In this document: positions 8,806 through 17,696 of the stretch, in pieces
How positions within the stretch are numbered: the first letter of the stretch is position 1
How the letters are laid out: every line of letters starts with the position of its first letter
Assembly: GCA_945891385.1 (NCBI GenBank)
Contig: CAMDDJ010000026.1
Coordinates: 1 to 39,009 of the forward strand
Direction of reading: 5' to 3'
Source of the DNA: Candidatus Kuenenia stuttgartensis
Lineage (GTDB): Bacteria > Planctomycetota > Planctomycetia > Pirellulales > UBA1268
Length of the DNA stretch: 39,009 nucleotides
Program-made: the position numbers and the translations under genes
Notes under the pieces: generated by a model
Told to the model about the DNA's origin: nothing
What the model saw: the letters and a program-made list of their open reading frames with translations, nothing else
The model's database searches: none

Positions 8806-10929
8806 ATGCCAGCCAGCCCGTACGTCTGGGGAATCGATATCGGCAAGAGCAGCCTCAAGGCGCTGCGGTGCCGGCTGTCTCCCACCGACCCGCGTCGGCT
8901 GGTGGCCGAGGAGGTCGAGTGCATCGAGTATCCGATGATGCTCACCCAGGAGGAGGCCAACCCGGTCGAACTCGTCCGGACGGCGTTGGCCGAGTTCCTA
9001 TCGCGCCACGACCTCACCGGCGACCGGGTGGCGGTGTCCACCCCGGGCCAGTCGGGCCTGGCGAAGTTCATCAAGCTGCCGCCGGTCGAGGCGAAAAAGA
9101 TCCCCGACATCGTCAAGTACGAGGCCGGCCAGCAGATTCCGTTCCCGCTCGACCAGGTCGTGTGGGATTGGCAGCGGCTGGCGACCGGCCTCGAAGAGGG
9201 CGGCTTCGTGATGGATGCCGAGGTTGCCCTGTTTGCCATGAAGAAGGAGCAGGTCGCCAAGGCCCTGACTCCGTTCGACGAGGCGGGGATCGACGTCGAG
9301 ATCCTGCAACTCACGCCGATCGCTCTGGCCAACATGGTGATCTTCGACCAGCTGCCAGACCCGGCCACCGTCGACCCCGATGATCCACCCCCGTCGGTGG
9401 TGCTGGTTTCGATGGGCGTCGATGCGACCGACGTGGTGGTGACCAACGGCCTGCGGATCGCCCAGCGGAGCATGCCGATCGGTGGTAAGCGGTTCACCCG
9501 CGCGCTCGTCGAGGAGATGCAATACACGTTCGCCAAGGCCGAGACCGAGAAGCGGAACGCGGTGCACGCAGCCGACCCCAAGGCCGTCTTCCGGGCGATG
9601 CGGCCGGTGTTCAATCAGTTCGCCTCGGAGCTCCAGCGGTCGCTGAACTACTTCACGAGCACCGACCGGAGCCTGAAGATCGGCAAGGTGTTTCTGGTCG
9701 GCAACCCGGCCAAGCTCCGGGGCCTCTCCGACTTTGTGAGCAAGCAGCTGGGCGTGGAAGTGCATCGGCTCGACGCCTACACCGGGCTCGAGGGACCGGC
9801 CCTCGCCGCGCCGGCTTTCCGGGAGAACCGGCTGGGGTTCGGCACCGCCTACGGCCTGGCGCTCCAGGCCGCCGGCGGCTCGACCCTCCGAACGAGCCTC
9901 CTGCCCAAGGAAATCGTGTTCGACCGGATGGTCAAGGCCAAGCGGCCCTGGGTGGTAGCCGGCCTGCTCGGCCTGCTGGCGGCCGGCCTCATCAACTTCA
10001 TCGGCTGGTTCGTCGCCGCCGGTTCGTATGCCCAGGCCGGCTACAAGTCCGCCTTCCAATCCTCCGACAATACGAAGTCGATCTCTCAGAACGCCAAGAG
10101 CGGGTTCGACGCGGCAGAGCAGCAACTCCGCGACACCGAGAGTTGGCAGCGGTATCTGATCGAGGCCCACGACCGCCGCTTCCAGGCGCTTGACCTGATG
10201 CGGACGATCCAGGCCCTTCTGCCGCGCGACGCTGAGGGCGTGACGGTCGAGAACCCGGCCGACCGCGAGGAGATCATCCTCGACTCGCTCGACATGGAGT
10301 TTTTCCCCGATCTCGCGACGTGGTTTGCCGGCGTTCAGGGCGACTGGCAATTGACCCAGGCGGCGGCCGGGGGCGACGACGCCGGTGGTGCCGCGACTGG
10401 GCCCGCCGGGGAGACTCCCGCTGGTGAAGCCGGCGGCGATCCGGCGGCCGTCGATCCGGCCGCAGTCCCCGTCGACGGTGCCGAGCCGGTGGCAGGCGGT
10501 CCCGTCGGGCCGGGCTGGGTCGTGGAGATCACCGGTCATCACTTTCACAACGAGCGGCGGCACTCGCCCCGCGAGGGCGCGCAATTCGTCAGGCAGACGC
10601 TCATTCGCGGCCTGCTCGGGCTCAACGAAGAAGCGACCCTGGCGACGGCCGCCGGCCCTGCCCAGGGCAAGGATCTGTCGGTCAAGGATCTCGGCATCGG
10701 CTTCCCGGTGATCGTGGATGAGGAGCCGATCAAACCGGTGGCGATCGACGGGGGCGCGGAGGGGGGCGGCTTCGAAGGCCGGCCCCGACCGGGATCCCCG
10801 ACGGGCTTGGACGAGCCAGTCACGCTTCGACAGTATTCCTTTGTGCTGCAATTCGTCTGGCAGCCCACGGTTCCCGGTGGCGTGCCGCGGACGCCGGCCG
10901 CGGCGGCTCAGGCCGAGCCCGGCTTTTGA
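8806..10929 (+). CDS. pilM: PilM-type ATPase-fold protein fused to a PilN-like membrane domain
   Basis: A 707-residue fusion. Residues about 4-370 form an actin-like PilM domain: nucleotide motif GIDIGKSSLKAL at the start, then KKIPDIVKYEAGQQIPFPL, which is typical of PilM, and a second phosphate loop near VSMGVDATDVVV. A single membrane span follows at about 382-404. Next come a periplasmic helical part, an Ala/Gly/Pro linker near 520-570, and a domain with strands WVVEITGHHFHNE and QYSFVLQFVW like the ferredoxin-like fold of PilN/GspL. In type IV pilus systems PilM sits under the inner membrane and binds PilN; here both seem joined. The ATG at 8806 is chosen because PilM homology begins at residue 6; its ribosome binding site is weak. 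It is the first gene of four. Family calls beyond PilM are inference. Confidence 0.85.
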   Translation: MPASPYVWGIDIGKSSLKALRCRLSPTDPRRLVAEEVECIEYPMMLTQEEANPVELVRTALAEFLSRHDLTGDRVAVSTPGQSGLAKFIKLPPVEAKKIPDIVKYEAGQQIPFPLDQVVWDWQRLATGLEEGGFVMDAEVALFAMKKEQVAKALTPFDEAGIDVEILQLTPIALANMVIFDQLPDPATVDPDDPPPSVVLVSMGVDATDVVVTNGLRIAQRSMPIGGKRFTRALVEEMQYTFAKAETEKRNAVHAADPKAVFRAMRPVFNQFASELQRSLNYFTSTDRSLKIGKVFLVGNPAKLRGLSDFVSKQLGVEVHRLDAYTGLEGPALAAPAFRENRLGFGTAYGLALQAAGGSTLRTSLLPKEIVFDRMVKAKRPWVVAGLLGLLAAGLINFIGWFVAAGSYAQAGYKSAFQSSDNTKSISQNAKSGFDAAEQQLRDTESWQRYLIEAHDRRFQALDLMRTIQALLPRDAEGVTVENPADREEIILDSLDMEFFPDLATWFAGVQGDWQLTQAAAGGDDAGGAATGPAGETPAGEAGGDPAAVDPAAVPVDGAEPVAGGPVGPGWVVEITGHHFHNERRHSPREGAQFVRQTLIRGLLGLNEEATLATAAGPAQGKDLSVKDLGIGFPVIVDEEPIKPVAIDGGAEGGGFEGRPRPGSPTGLDEPVTLRQYSFVLQFVWQPTVPGGVPRTPAAAAQAEPGF

Positions 10930-10988
10930 ATAGGCCCAGTTCTGATTCAGACTGATTCGAGACAGACAAGGAAGCGACGGCGACTCCG

Positions 10989-12518
10989 ATGCCCCAGATC
11001 CCCGAATCCATCCGCCCCTACGTCGCACCGCTCGCGAAGTATCACTTCTGGATTCTGGCGGCGGTCGTGCCGCTCCTGTTGATTCCGGCGGTGTTCGCGG
11101 CCAGTGCCGCCCTCGACAAGACGATCCTGGCAAAGCGGTCCGAGATCGACGGCCACCTGTCGGCGCTCCGGACGATCAGTACCGAGCAGGATCATCCCAA
11201 CGACAAGTGGGTGAAGCAAGTTCAGGAACGCACGACCTCGGTCCGCCAAGACTTATTGACCGAATGGAAGGCTTTCTGGGAGAGCCAGACGCCGCTGCGG
11301 GTCTGGCCTGATGACCCGCTGGGCGAGGACTTCGTCGACGCAGTGAATGGCGTGGAATCGGGCAAGCAACCGACGCTCAAGCGGGCGATGCTCGAACGGT
11401 ATCAGGACCGTGTGCGGGCGTTGGTGCGGCAGTTGCCGCCGCGAATGGGCTGCAGCGAGTTGATGGAAGGGGATGCCGAGGCTGGCGTCGGTCGCTCCGC
11501 AGCCATGGCCGAGCGGTCCCGCCGGCCTCCGCCCCGCGGTCGCCAGGAAGGCTTCGGCACGGGAGACGGACTCGAGCCGCGTGAGCCGCTCGTCTGGGAT
11601 CCGGCCGACCAGCAGAGGGTGTTTCAATCGTTCGACTGGATCGAACGGCCGACGACGACCCAGGTGCTACTCGCTCAGGAGGAAATCTGGGTCTACGGAC
11701 TCTTCTGCGACGCTATCCGGCAGCTCAACGCCGGTGAAACCGAGCCGGCCAAGATTGCCATCTCCGAGGTGCAGGAACTTGCAATCGGCTACCCGGCCGC
11801 TGAAGACAAGCCGGGGGGTGCAGGGACAGGCCGGGTCTTGAAGAAGGTGGCCGGCGGCTTGGATCTCGGAATCGAGGGCGGCATGGGCGGCGAAGCGGGG
11901 ATGGAGATGCGGGGCGACCCGTCGATGATGGGCATGGAGGGGGAGCTCGGCGGCCTGGGCCGCCCGCCACACCCGCGGTTCATGGGCATCGGTGGCGGCG
12001 AGGAACGCGGTCGCGGCATGCCGATGGGCCCGTCGGGAATGGAGGGCGAAGGGCTGGAAGGCGGACCGACCGTGTCGCCCGAGGAGGCGCTCCGCCAGTG
12101 GATCTACGTTGATTTCACCGGCAAGCCCCTCCTGGCGAGCGAACTGGTCACCGCGGCCGATGCCCAGATGCTCCACTTGATGCCCTTCACGCTCCGCGTG
12201 GTGATGGACCAGCGGAAACTCGATCAGTTGCTCGCCGATCTGGCGTCGAATGCGATTCCGATCGACGTCCGGCAGGTGCGGCTCAATCCGGTCGAGGGCC
12301 GGCATGGCAGCGGGGAAGGTGGAGGCCGCGGGGGCCGCGGCGGCGGAGCCCGGCCGCGAGGCGGCATGGATCGGATGCCGGACAGCAACCTTGGGCAGGC
12401 AGGCGGGCAGCGCGACTACGACATGACCGTGGAACTCCGCGGGACCGTGGCCCTGGCAAACCCACCCCGCGAGGAGGTCGTAGCCGGCACGCCCGATGCG
12501 GCGGGAGGTGGACTGTGA
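10989..12518 (+). CDS. Bitopic membrane protein, PilO/GspM-like
   Basis: A 509-residue protein with a cytoplasmic N-terminus of about 19 residues, one membrane span at about 20-41 (FWILAAVVPLLLIPAVFAAS), a helical periplasmic part, and a Gly/Met/Glu-rich low-complexity stretch at about 290-357. A short alpha/beta domain follows at about 370-440, with a strand FTLRVVMDQRK, a helix and IDVRQVRLNP. This pattern fits the ferredoxin-like fold of PilO/GspM. A second Gly/Arg-rich stretch lies near 437-461. It follows pilM by 59 bases and overlaps the next gene by four bases (GTGA). Position, topology and fold suggest the PilO role of bridging PilN to the outer parts of a pilus-like machine. There is no single decisive motif. 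Confidence 0.62.
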   Translation: MPQIPESIRPYVAPLAKYHFWILAAVVPLLLIPAVFAASAALDKTILAKRSEIDGHLSALRTISTEQDHPNDKWVKQVQERTTSVRQDLLTEWKAFWESQTPLRVWPDDPLGEDFVDAVNGVESGKQPTLKRAMLERYQDRVRALVRQLPPRMGCSELMEGDAEAGVGRSAAMAERSRRPPPRGRQEGFGTGDGLEPREPLVWDPADQQRVFQSFDWIERPTTTQVLLAQEEIWVYGLFCDAIRQLNAGETEPAKIAISEVQELAIGYPAAEDKPGGAGTGRVLKKVAGGLDLGIEGGMGGEAGMEMRGDPSMMGMEGELGGLGRPPHPRFMGIGGGEERGRGMPMGPSGMEGEGLEGGPTVSPEEALRQWIYVDFTGKPLLASELVTAADAQMLHLMPFTLRVVMDQRKLDQLLADLASNAIPIDVRQVRLNPVEGRHGSGEGGGRGGRGGGARPRGGMDRMPDSNLGQAGGQRDYDMTVELRGTVALANPPREEVVAGTPDAAGGGL

Positions 12519-14665
12519 AGCGACTCAATCTTGGCGGCATCGGCGGCATGCTCGGGCGAAACGCAGAAAAGATCGGCGTCGCCATCCTCGGTGTCCTGGC
12601 CTTGATGCTCGCCTGGGGCGGAATCTCGGCGCTGCGGAGCCAGTCGGCCACGACGGGCCAGTCGCCCGCAGCGATCTCGTCGCTCGCCCAGCAGGCCGCC
12701 GGCAAGATCGAAGAGGCGGAGGCGCCGCCTGCCGAGCGGCTGCCGCCGCTGACGCGGCTCGGGCCGCTGCTCGACCCCTGGCGACCCCAGCAGGTCAAGG
12801 TCCCGCCGTCGCCGCTGGCCGACAAGCCCCTAGCCCGGCCGCTCGTGCTGGCGACGCGTACCAAGCGGGAGACGCCCCAGGTTTTTCCGATCGAGCAACT
12901 GCACACGGTGGCTGGGATCGCCGTGCTTGAACAGACCGACGATCCAGCGAACCTGGGCCGACCGGGCATGGACCGGGGCGAAGCCGGGCCCTACGGATTC
13001 GGTGGGGCCGGGGCCATGGCGGGTCCGCTTTCCCAGGGCGTGATCACCCCCTACGTAATCGTGACCGGCTTGATTCCGGCCGCCAAGCAGCAGGCGGAGT
13101 TCCTCCGCTGCCTCGGCGAGAGCGACGGCTCCGCAATGATGGGGGGCGGCGGCCGCGAGGGCAGCATCAATCGCGACCGGCCGTTCTGGACTGGCTTTCA
13201 ACTCGAACGGCAGGAGCGAGATCCGCGCCGCGACAAGGGGTTCGGCGGCTGGACGAAGCTCAAGCCACCTGCGCTTGCTGGCGATGCCGGCGGGCGGGGC
13301 GGCGAATTCGTCGGACGCGGCGGCGCCGGCGGCGAACTTCTGCCGATGGACTTTCGGCTCCAGGAGCAGGAAGGGGCCGCAGCCTTCGAAGGGCCCCTCC
13401 CACCGCGAGTCGTCGAAGACCCGCTCTGGGGGCCTGAGACAGCCCACCCCTGGTTCTTTCGGCAGATCGCCGAGAAGCGGCTGGCCTCAGGGCCGACCGT
13501 GATTGCGATCGACGACCTCCGCAAGACGCCGGAGGAGTGGGCCAGCCAGACCGTGCGACTCGACGGTGTAGAACTCGCGGGCATCGGCGACGGCCAGGTG
13601 GACGTCGGCCTGTTCCGCTACCGCCTCGCGAGCGACGATCCTGCCGACGACTCGGTTGAGATCGGCGAGACGCCCAAACTCGTCTTCGCGGTCTCCGATC
13701 GCTGGGGCCGCTCGATGCTCTCGGGCGACGCGCCCCAAGGACCCGGCTATTCCCTCGTGGTGCGGATCGACATGGTCTACGACACGCCGGTGGCCCGGAT
13801 CCTGGAGATTACGAAGGGAGACGACGTTCTCCGCGATCCAAACCCGATGTCGTCGGCCGAAGGCGGTATGGGCCTCGGCTTCGAACGCGGCCGGACGATG
13901 GACGACGGCATGGGCCCTGGCCGCCGCGGTGGGATGCCCGGTGAGCAAGGGGCGGAATTCCGCAGTTTCCGCTTCGTCGACACCACCGTGGAACCCGGAA
14001 AGGAATACCGCTACCGGGTCAACGTCTCGATCAACAATCCCAACGAAGGGCTCACTCCACGGGAGGTCGCCGACACCAAGACCATCAAGGTGCCCGTGCT
14101 GACCTCCGACTTTAGCGCGACCAGCGGCGAGGCGGAGGTTCCCGTCAACGGATTCTTGGTCCGGGCGATGAGCCCGTTGGAGTATGCCGGCCGACAGACG
14201 CTGGACGGCAAGCCGTTGCCGAAACCGAAGCCGGGAGCCGTGGAACTGCTTGTGCTCGCCCCGTCCGAGGAGGCAGCCAACCTCGTACTGCACAAGACGG
14301 AAGCCAAGCCGGGGGAGCCGATCGCGTACGCGGAACCCGTCGTGCAAGAAGAAGCCCCGGCTGGCCGAGGGCCGGCCAAGAAACCAAAGCCAACAAAGCC
14401 GAAAATGGTTCCGGCGGGTGCCCTCCTCCTCGACTTCCGGGGCGATCAAATTTTCACCAAGAACGAACTGCCCGGCCAGATGACCACGCCTCCGGAACCA
14501 CTCGAACTGCTCGTGCTGCTGCCGGGCGGCCGATTCGAGCGAGTCACCCCGATCGACTCCGCTGCCATGGTTCGCTCTCATGAAGCCACGCTCGGCGAAG
14601 TTCCCCCGGAAGCCGCGGTCGGCGGTGGTCGCATGATGGATGGTGGCCCGGCACCTCGGAAATGA
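12515..14665 (+). CDS. Single-span membrane protein of the pilM operon
   Basis: A 716-residue protein of unknown family. It starts at a GTG that overlaps the previous stop codon (GTGA), so it is likely translationally coupled. One membrane span lies at about 20-38 (IGVAILGVLALMLAWGGI). The rest is probably periplasmic. It has Gly-rich inserts near 207-220 and 257-277, and a Gly/Met/Arg-rich one near 449-480. A beta-strand-rich part follows (VEPGKEYRYRVNVSI at about 491-505, reminiscent of a fibronectin-like strand pair), and then a Lys/Pro-rich segment near 617-632. In position it matches PilP or GspC, proteins that couple the inner-membrane platform to an outer-membrane secretin, but I see no signature for either. 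The neighbours suggest an envelope-spanning complex. Confidence 0.65.
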   Translation: MKRLNLGGIGGMLGRNAEKIGVAILGVLALMLAWGGISALRSQSATTGQSPAAISSLAQQAAGKIEEAEAPPAERLPPLTRLGPLLDPWRPQQVKVPPSPLADKPLARPLVLATRTKRETPQVFPIEQLHTVAGIAVLEQTDDPANLGRPGMDRGEAGPYGFGGAGAMAGPLSQGVITPYVIVTGLIPAAKQQAEFLRCLGESDGSAMMGGGGREGSINRDRPFWTGFQLERQERDPRRDKGFGGWTKLKPPALAGDAGGRGGEFVGRGGAGGELLPMDFRLQEQEGAAAFEGPLPPRVVEDPLWGPETAHPWFFRQIAEKRLASGPTVIAIDDLRKTPEEWASQTVRLDGVELAGIGDGQVDVGLFRYRLASDDPADDSVEIGETPKLVFAVSDRWGRSMLSGDAPQGPGYSLVVRIDMVYDTPVARILEITKGDDVLRDPNPMSSAEGGMGLGFERGRTMDDGMGPGRRGGMPGEQGAEFRSFRFVDTTVEPGKEYRYRVNVSINNPNEGLTPREVADTKTIKVPVLTSDFSATSGEAEVPVNGFLVRAMSPLEYAGRQTLDGKPLPKPKPGAVELLVLAPSEEAANLVLHKTEAKPGEPIAYAEPVVQEEAPAGRGPAKKPKPTKPKMVPAGALLLDFRGDQIFTKNELPGQMTTPPEPLELLVLLPGGRFERVTPIDSAAMVRSHEATLGEVPPEAAVGGGRMMDGGPAPRK

Positions 14666-15723
14666 TCCCGCGTTCAACCGCTCCCCGCCGTTTTCCTCCC
14701 GTCGAGAACCGAAAGCCCATGGCTGTGTCCCCTCCGAGCCTGTTGGTCGCCCTGATGCTGTTCAGCGGTTCGCTGTCGGCTTTTGCCGCAGACTCGCCTG
14801 CCGATCTCGCCAAAACGCTCGGTGATCCGCAGGCTCCGCTCGAAGACCGGATCGCAGCCGTGGTCAGCCTCCAGGCTCAGGCCAAGAAGCTTGTCGATGA
14901 CCAGGCAGTGATCGAAGCCGTTGCGCCGGCCGTGTCCGGAGTGATCACGACCCCGCCCGAAGGTGATGCGGTGGCGGTCGCGTGGCTCGTTTCGCGAAGC
15001 CTGGAGATCCTGCCGAGCCTCCCTGCGTCACCCGACGTGATTCAGGCGACGGCGACGCTCGTCGGCGATGCTCGTCGTGACCTCGATGTCCGGATCCGGG
15101 CGGCCCTGGCCCTCGGGCAACTTGCCGACAAGTCTCCTCCCTCCAACCCAGCCGACCTGGTGGGCGGGATTCGCGGCCTCGCAATCGCCGCGCTCCAGTC
15201 GGAACTCGACGCCGCCGACCGGCGGCGTCTGGAGCGGGAGTATTCCACGGGCAGCCTCTCCAGCATGAGCATGACGGCAGCCTCGACCGAAACGGGCGGC
15301 TTCTCGCAGGAGGGTTTCGAACGCGGCGGCCGTGGCCGTGGCCGGGAAGGCTTCGGGGGCGCCGACGGCGACGGAATAACGAAGGCTGAGTGCCGACGGG
15401 CCGCCTGGCGGCTCGTGCAGCTCGCCGACGCGATCGAGCCGCCGAAGGGGACCAAGTCGGGAGGCCTCGCGGCGGCCCTCGATGGGCCGGCCAAGGAGAC
15501 CGCCGCCGCACTTGCCAGCGGGATCCGCACGATCGCCCTCCAGAGCCTGCTCGCCGCGACGCTGCCGCCCGATCCCAATTCCCCGACGGCGGGCGGGATG
15601 GACGGGGGCTTCGGCCGTGGAGGCATGGACGGCTCGGGCGTGATCCCGACCGCGTTCGATGAGGTGATCGAAGCGGCCCTGGAAGAGGCCGAAGCCTTGC
15701 CCGAAATCGCTCCGGCCGGGTGA
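14662..15723 (+). CDS. Secreted protein of the pilM operon, unknown function
   Basis: A 353-residue protein. The ATG at 14662 overlaps the previous stop (ATGA). A second ATG at 14719 would give 334 residues and starts right before a clean signal peptide (hydrophobic LLVALMLFSGSLSAFA, likely cut before ADSPAD). Either start gives export. The mature part is mostly helical (AVVSLQAQAKKLV, RAALALGQLAD) and resembles short helical repeats. It is broken by Gly/Arg-rich low-complexity near 220-238 and Gly/Met-rich low-complexity near 310-326, as in the two genes before it. It is the last gene of the operon, with a weak hairpin after it. I do not recognise a family. Confidence 0.7.
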   Translation: MIPRSTAPRRFPPVENRKPMAVSPPSLLVALMLFSGSLSAFAADSPADLAKTLGDPQAPLEDRIAAVVSLQAQAKKLVDDQAVIEAVAPAVSGVITTPPEGDAVAVAWLVSRSLEILPSLPASPDVIQATATLVGDARRDLDVRIRAALALGQLADKSPPSNPADLVGGIRGLAIAALQSELDAADRRRLEREYSTGSLSSMSMTAASTETGGFSQEGFERGGRGRGREGFGGADGDGITKAECRRAAWRLVQLADAIEPPKGTKSGGLAAALDGPAKETAAALASGIRTIALQSLLAATLPPDPNSPTAGGMDGGFGRGGMDGSGVIPTAFDEVIEAALEEAEALPEIAPAG

Positions 15724-15748
15724 CGCGGATTGGGCAGGCTACAAGCCT

Positions 15749-15762
15749 AGCCCCCACGGGCT
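15749..15762. terminator. Small hairpin between convergent genes
   Basis: AGCCC at 15749-15753, loop CCAC, GGGCT at 15758-15762. It lies in the 58-base gap between the end of the pilM operon and the end of ilvB. It has no T-tract, so termination is only plausible. Confidence 0.3.
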
Positions 15763-15781
15763 TACTCGAACCCCCAGGCCC

Positions 15782-17554
15782 TTACCGCTTGATCAACTCG
15801 CGGACGGTCATGCCCGAAGGAATCATCGGCAGCACGTGCTCCTGGTAGGGCACCTGCACGTCGAGGAGAGCCGGGCCCTCCGCGTCGATCAGCCGCTGGA
15901 GCGCCGGCACGAGGTCGGCCTTCTCCGAGATCGTCTCAGACTGCCAGCCGAAGCCCCTCGCGATGGCCACGAAGTCGGGGTAGCGAGACTCGGGCGAGAT
16001 GCCGTCACCCTGGCCGGCGGCCTCGGGATGATCGACCGGCCCGAGGTAGGTGTGGGCCCGGTTGCCCTTGAAGAACCGGTCTTCCCACTGCACCACCATG
16101 CCGAGGTGCTGATTGTTGAGCAGCAGCACCTTGACGGGGATGTTTTCGGTCTTGCAGGTGGCGAACTCCTGGATGTTCATCAGGATGCTACCGTCGCCAT
16201 CGATGTCGACCACGATCGCATCGGGCCGGGCCACCTTCGCCCCCATGGCCGCCGGCAGGCCGAAGCCCATCGTGCCCAGGCCGCTCGACGAGAGCCAGGT
16301 TCGCGGCTGGCGGAACTTGTAGAACTGGGCCGCCCACATCTGGTGCTGACCCACGCCCACCGCCACGATCGTGTCGCGGGTCGCCGTGAGCCGCGAGAGC
16401 TCGTCGATCGCCTCCTGGGCCAGGATCCCGGGATACGACGTGTCGTAGGAAAAAGGATCTTCCTGCTTCCACTCGGCGATCCGGGCATACCAGTCGTCGA
16501 GCGGGGCGTCGGGCTTGTCGACGATCTTATTGAGGGCGTGGAGCGCGTCTTCCACGTTGGCCACGATCGGCACGTGGACGAGCTTGTTCTTGTTGATCTC
16601 GGAGGGATCGATGTCGATGTGGACGATGAATCCGTGCTGGGCGAACTCGGCCACCTTGCCCGTGACGCGGTCGTCAAATCGCACCCCGATCGCGAGCAGG
16701 AGGTCGGCCTCGTCCACGGCATAATTGGCGTAGACGCTGCCGTGCATGCCGAGCATGTCGAGGCTGAGCCGATCGTCGCCCGGATAGGCGCCGAGGCCCA
16801 TCAGGGTCATCGTGACGGGAATGCCCGTCTTGCGGACGAGCTCCCGGAGTTCGTCGGAAGCGTTGCCCGCGATCACGCCGCCGCCGGCGTAGATCACCGG
16901 CCGCTTGGCCCGCTTGATCGCGGCGGCCACCTGGGCGATCTGCTCGGGGCGGGGAGCCGGGGGCTCGGGACGATAGCCGGGGAGGTTCAGCGGCACGTCG
17001 TAATCGGGAACGATGTTCGTCAACTGGATGTTCTTGGGCAGGTCGACGAGCACCGGACCCTGGCGGCCGGTCGTGGCGATGTAGAAGGCCTCCTTCATCA
17101 CCCGGGCGATGTCGTTGGCGTCGGTCACCAGGTAGTGATGCTTGGTGATCCCGCGGCAGACCTCGACGATCGGCGTCTCCTGGAAGGCGTCGGTGCCGAT
17201 CACGCTCGTACCCACCTGGCCGGTCAGGGCCACCAGCGGAACGCTGTCCATCTTCGCGTCAGCGATCGCCGTCACGAGGTTGAGGGCACCCGGGCCGCTC
17301 GTGGCCATGCAGACGCCCGGCCTGCCGGTGACCCGGGCGTAGCCCTGGGCCGCGAACCCGCCCCCCTGCTCATGGCGGGGCAGGATCGTGCGAATCCGGT
17401 CGCCGAAGCGGGTCAGGGCCTGATGCAGCGGCATGCTGGCGCCGCCGGGATAGGCGAAAATCACGTCCACTCCCTGCCGAACGAGCGACTCGACGACCAC
17501 GTCGGCCCCTGAAACGAAGGCAGTGGAGGCGGCGGGTCGGGAGGCGGTGGCCAT
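15782..17554 (-). CDS. ilvB: Acetolactate synthase, large (catalytic) subunit
   Basis: A 590-residue thiamine-diphosphate enzyme that condenses two pyruvates to acetolactate, or pyruvate with 2-oxobutyrate, at the head of valine, leucine and isoleucine synthesis. The N-terminal TPP domain carries [12 protein letters not shown] and the catalytic Glu62 in RHEQGGG. The middle domain (about 200-340) contains [16 protein letters not shown]. The C-terminal domain has the TPP/Mg motif starting [10 protein letters not shown] and ending about 30 residues later in LLLNN. Length is normal. The ATG at 17554 has GGAG seven bases upstream; a TTG at 17581 is a less likely start. No regulatory subunit (ilvN) is next to it: the gene past its end is convergent and unrelated. 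The catabolic type is less likely because the FAD-type middle-domain features are present. Confidence 0.95.
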   Translation of the reverse strand: MATASRPAASTAFVSGADVVVESLVRQGVDVIFAYPGGASMPLHQALTRFGDRIRTILPRHEQGGGFAAQGYARVTGRPGVCMATSGPGALNLVTAIADAKMDSVPLVALTGQVGTSVIGTDAFQETPIVEVCRGITKHHYLVTDANDIARVMKEAFYIATTGRQGPVLVDLPKNIQLTNIVPDYDVPLNLPGYRPEPPAPRPEQIAQVAAAIKRAKRPVIYAGGGVIAGNASDELRELVRKTGIPVTMTLMGLGAYPGDDRLSLDMLGMHGSVYANYAVDEADLLLAIGVRFDDRVTGKVAEFAQHGFIVHIDIDPSEINKNKLVHVPIVANVEDALHALNKIVDKPDAPLDDWYARIAEWKQEDPFSYDTSYPGILAQEAIDELSRLTATRDTIVAVGVGQHQMWAAQFYKFRQPRTWLSSSGLGTMGFGLPAAMGAKVARPDAIVVDIDGDGSILMNIQEFATCKTENIPVKVLLLNNQHLGMVVQWEDRFFKGNRAHTYLGPVDHPEAAGQGDGISPESRYPDFVAIARGFGWQSETISEKADLVPALQRLIDAEGPALLDVQVPYQEHVLPMIPSGMTVRELIKR

Positions 17555-17581
17555 GACGGGCTCCAGAAGGTCGCAGGACAA

Positions 17582-17696
17582 AGAGACCGCTCCGAGGACT
17601 TTCCCCGGCGCAGGCTTTCAAAAATACACGATCCTTTGGGCTCATCCAATCATTGACGGCAAAATTGAGTGAGTTCGGGGCTGCCCAGGCGGCAAT
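17582..17696 (-). promoter_or_regulatory. AT-richer upstream region of ilvB, probable promoter zone
   Basis: This gap between the nagZ-like stop and ilvB is visibly richer in A/T than its surroundings. On the minus strand it contains ATTGGA, 17 bases, then GTATTT, a weak -35/-10 pair. No leader peptide or attenuator hairpin was recognised, although a branched-chain leader might be expected. Confidence 0.3.

Noticed and set aside
8998..11133. Long open frame on the minus strand opposite the pilM gene
   Set aside because: It shows His/Asp/Arg-rich shadow composition, no motif and no ribosome binding site. The plus strand carries a clear PilM.
15836..17512. About 560-codon open frame on the plus strand opposite ilvB
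   Set aside because: It is a mirror of the ilvB codons (rich in His, Gly, Asp and Val) without any recognisable domain.
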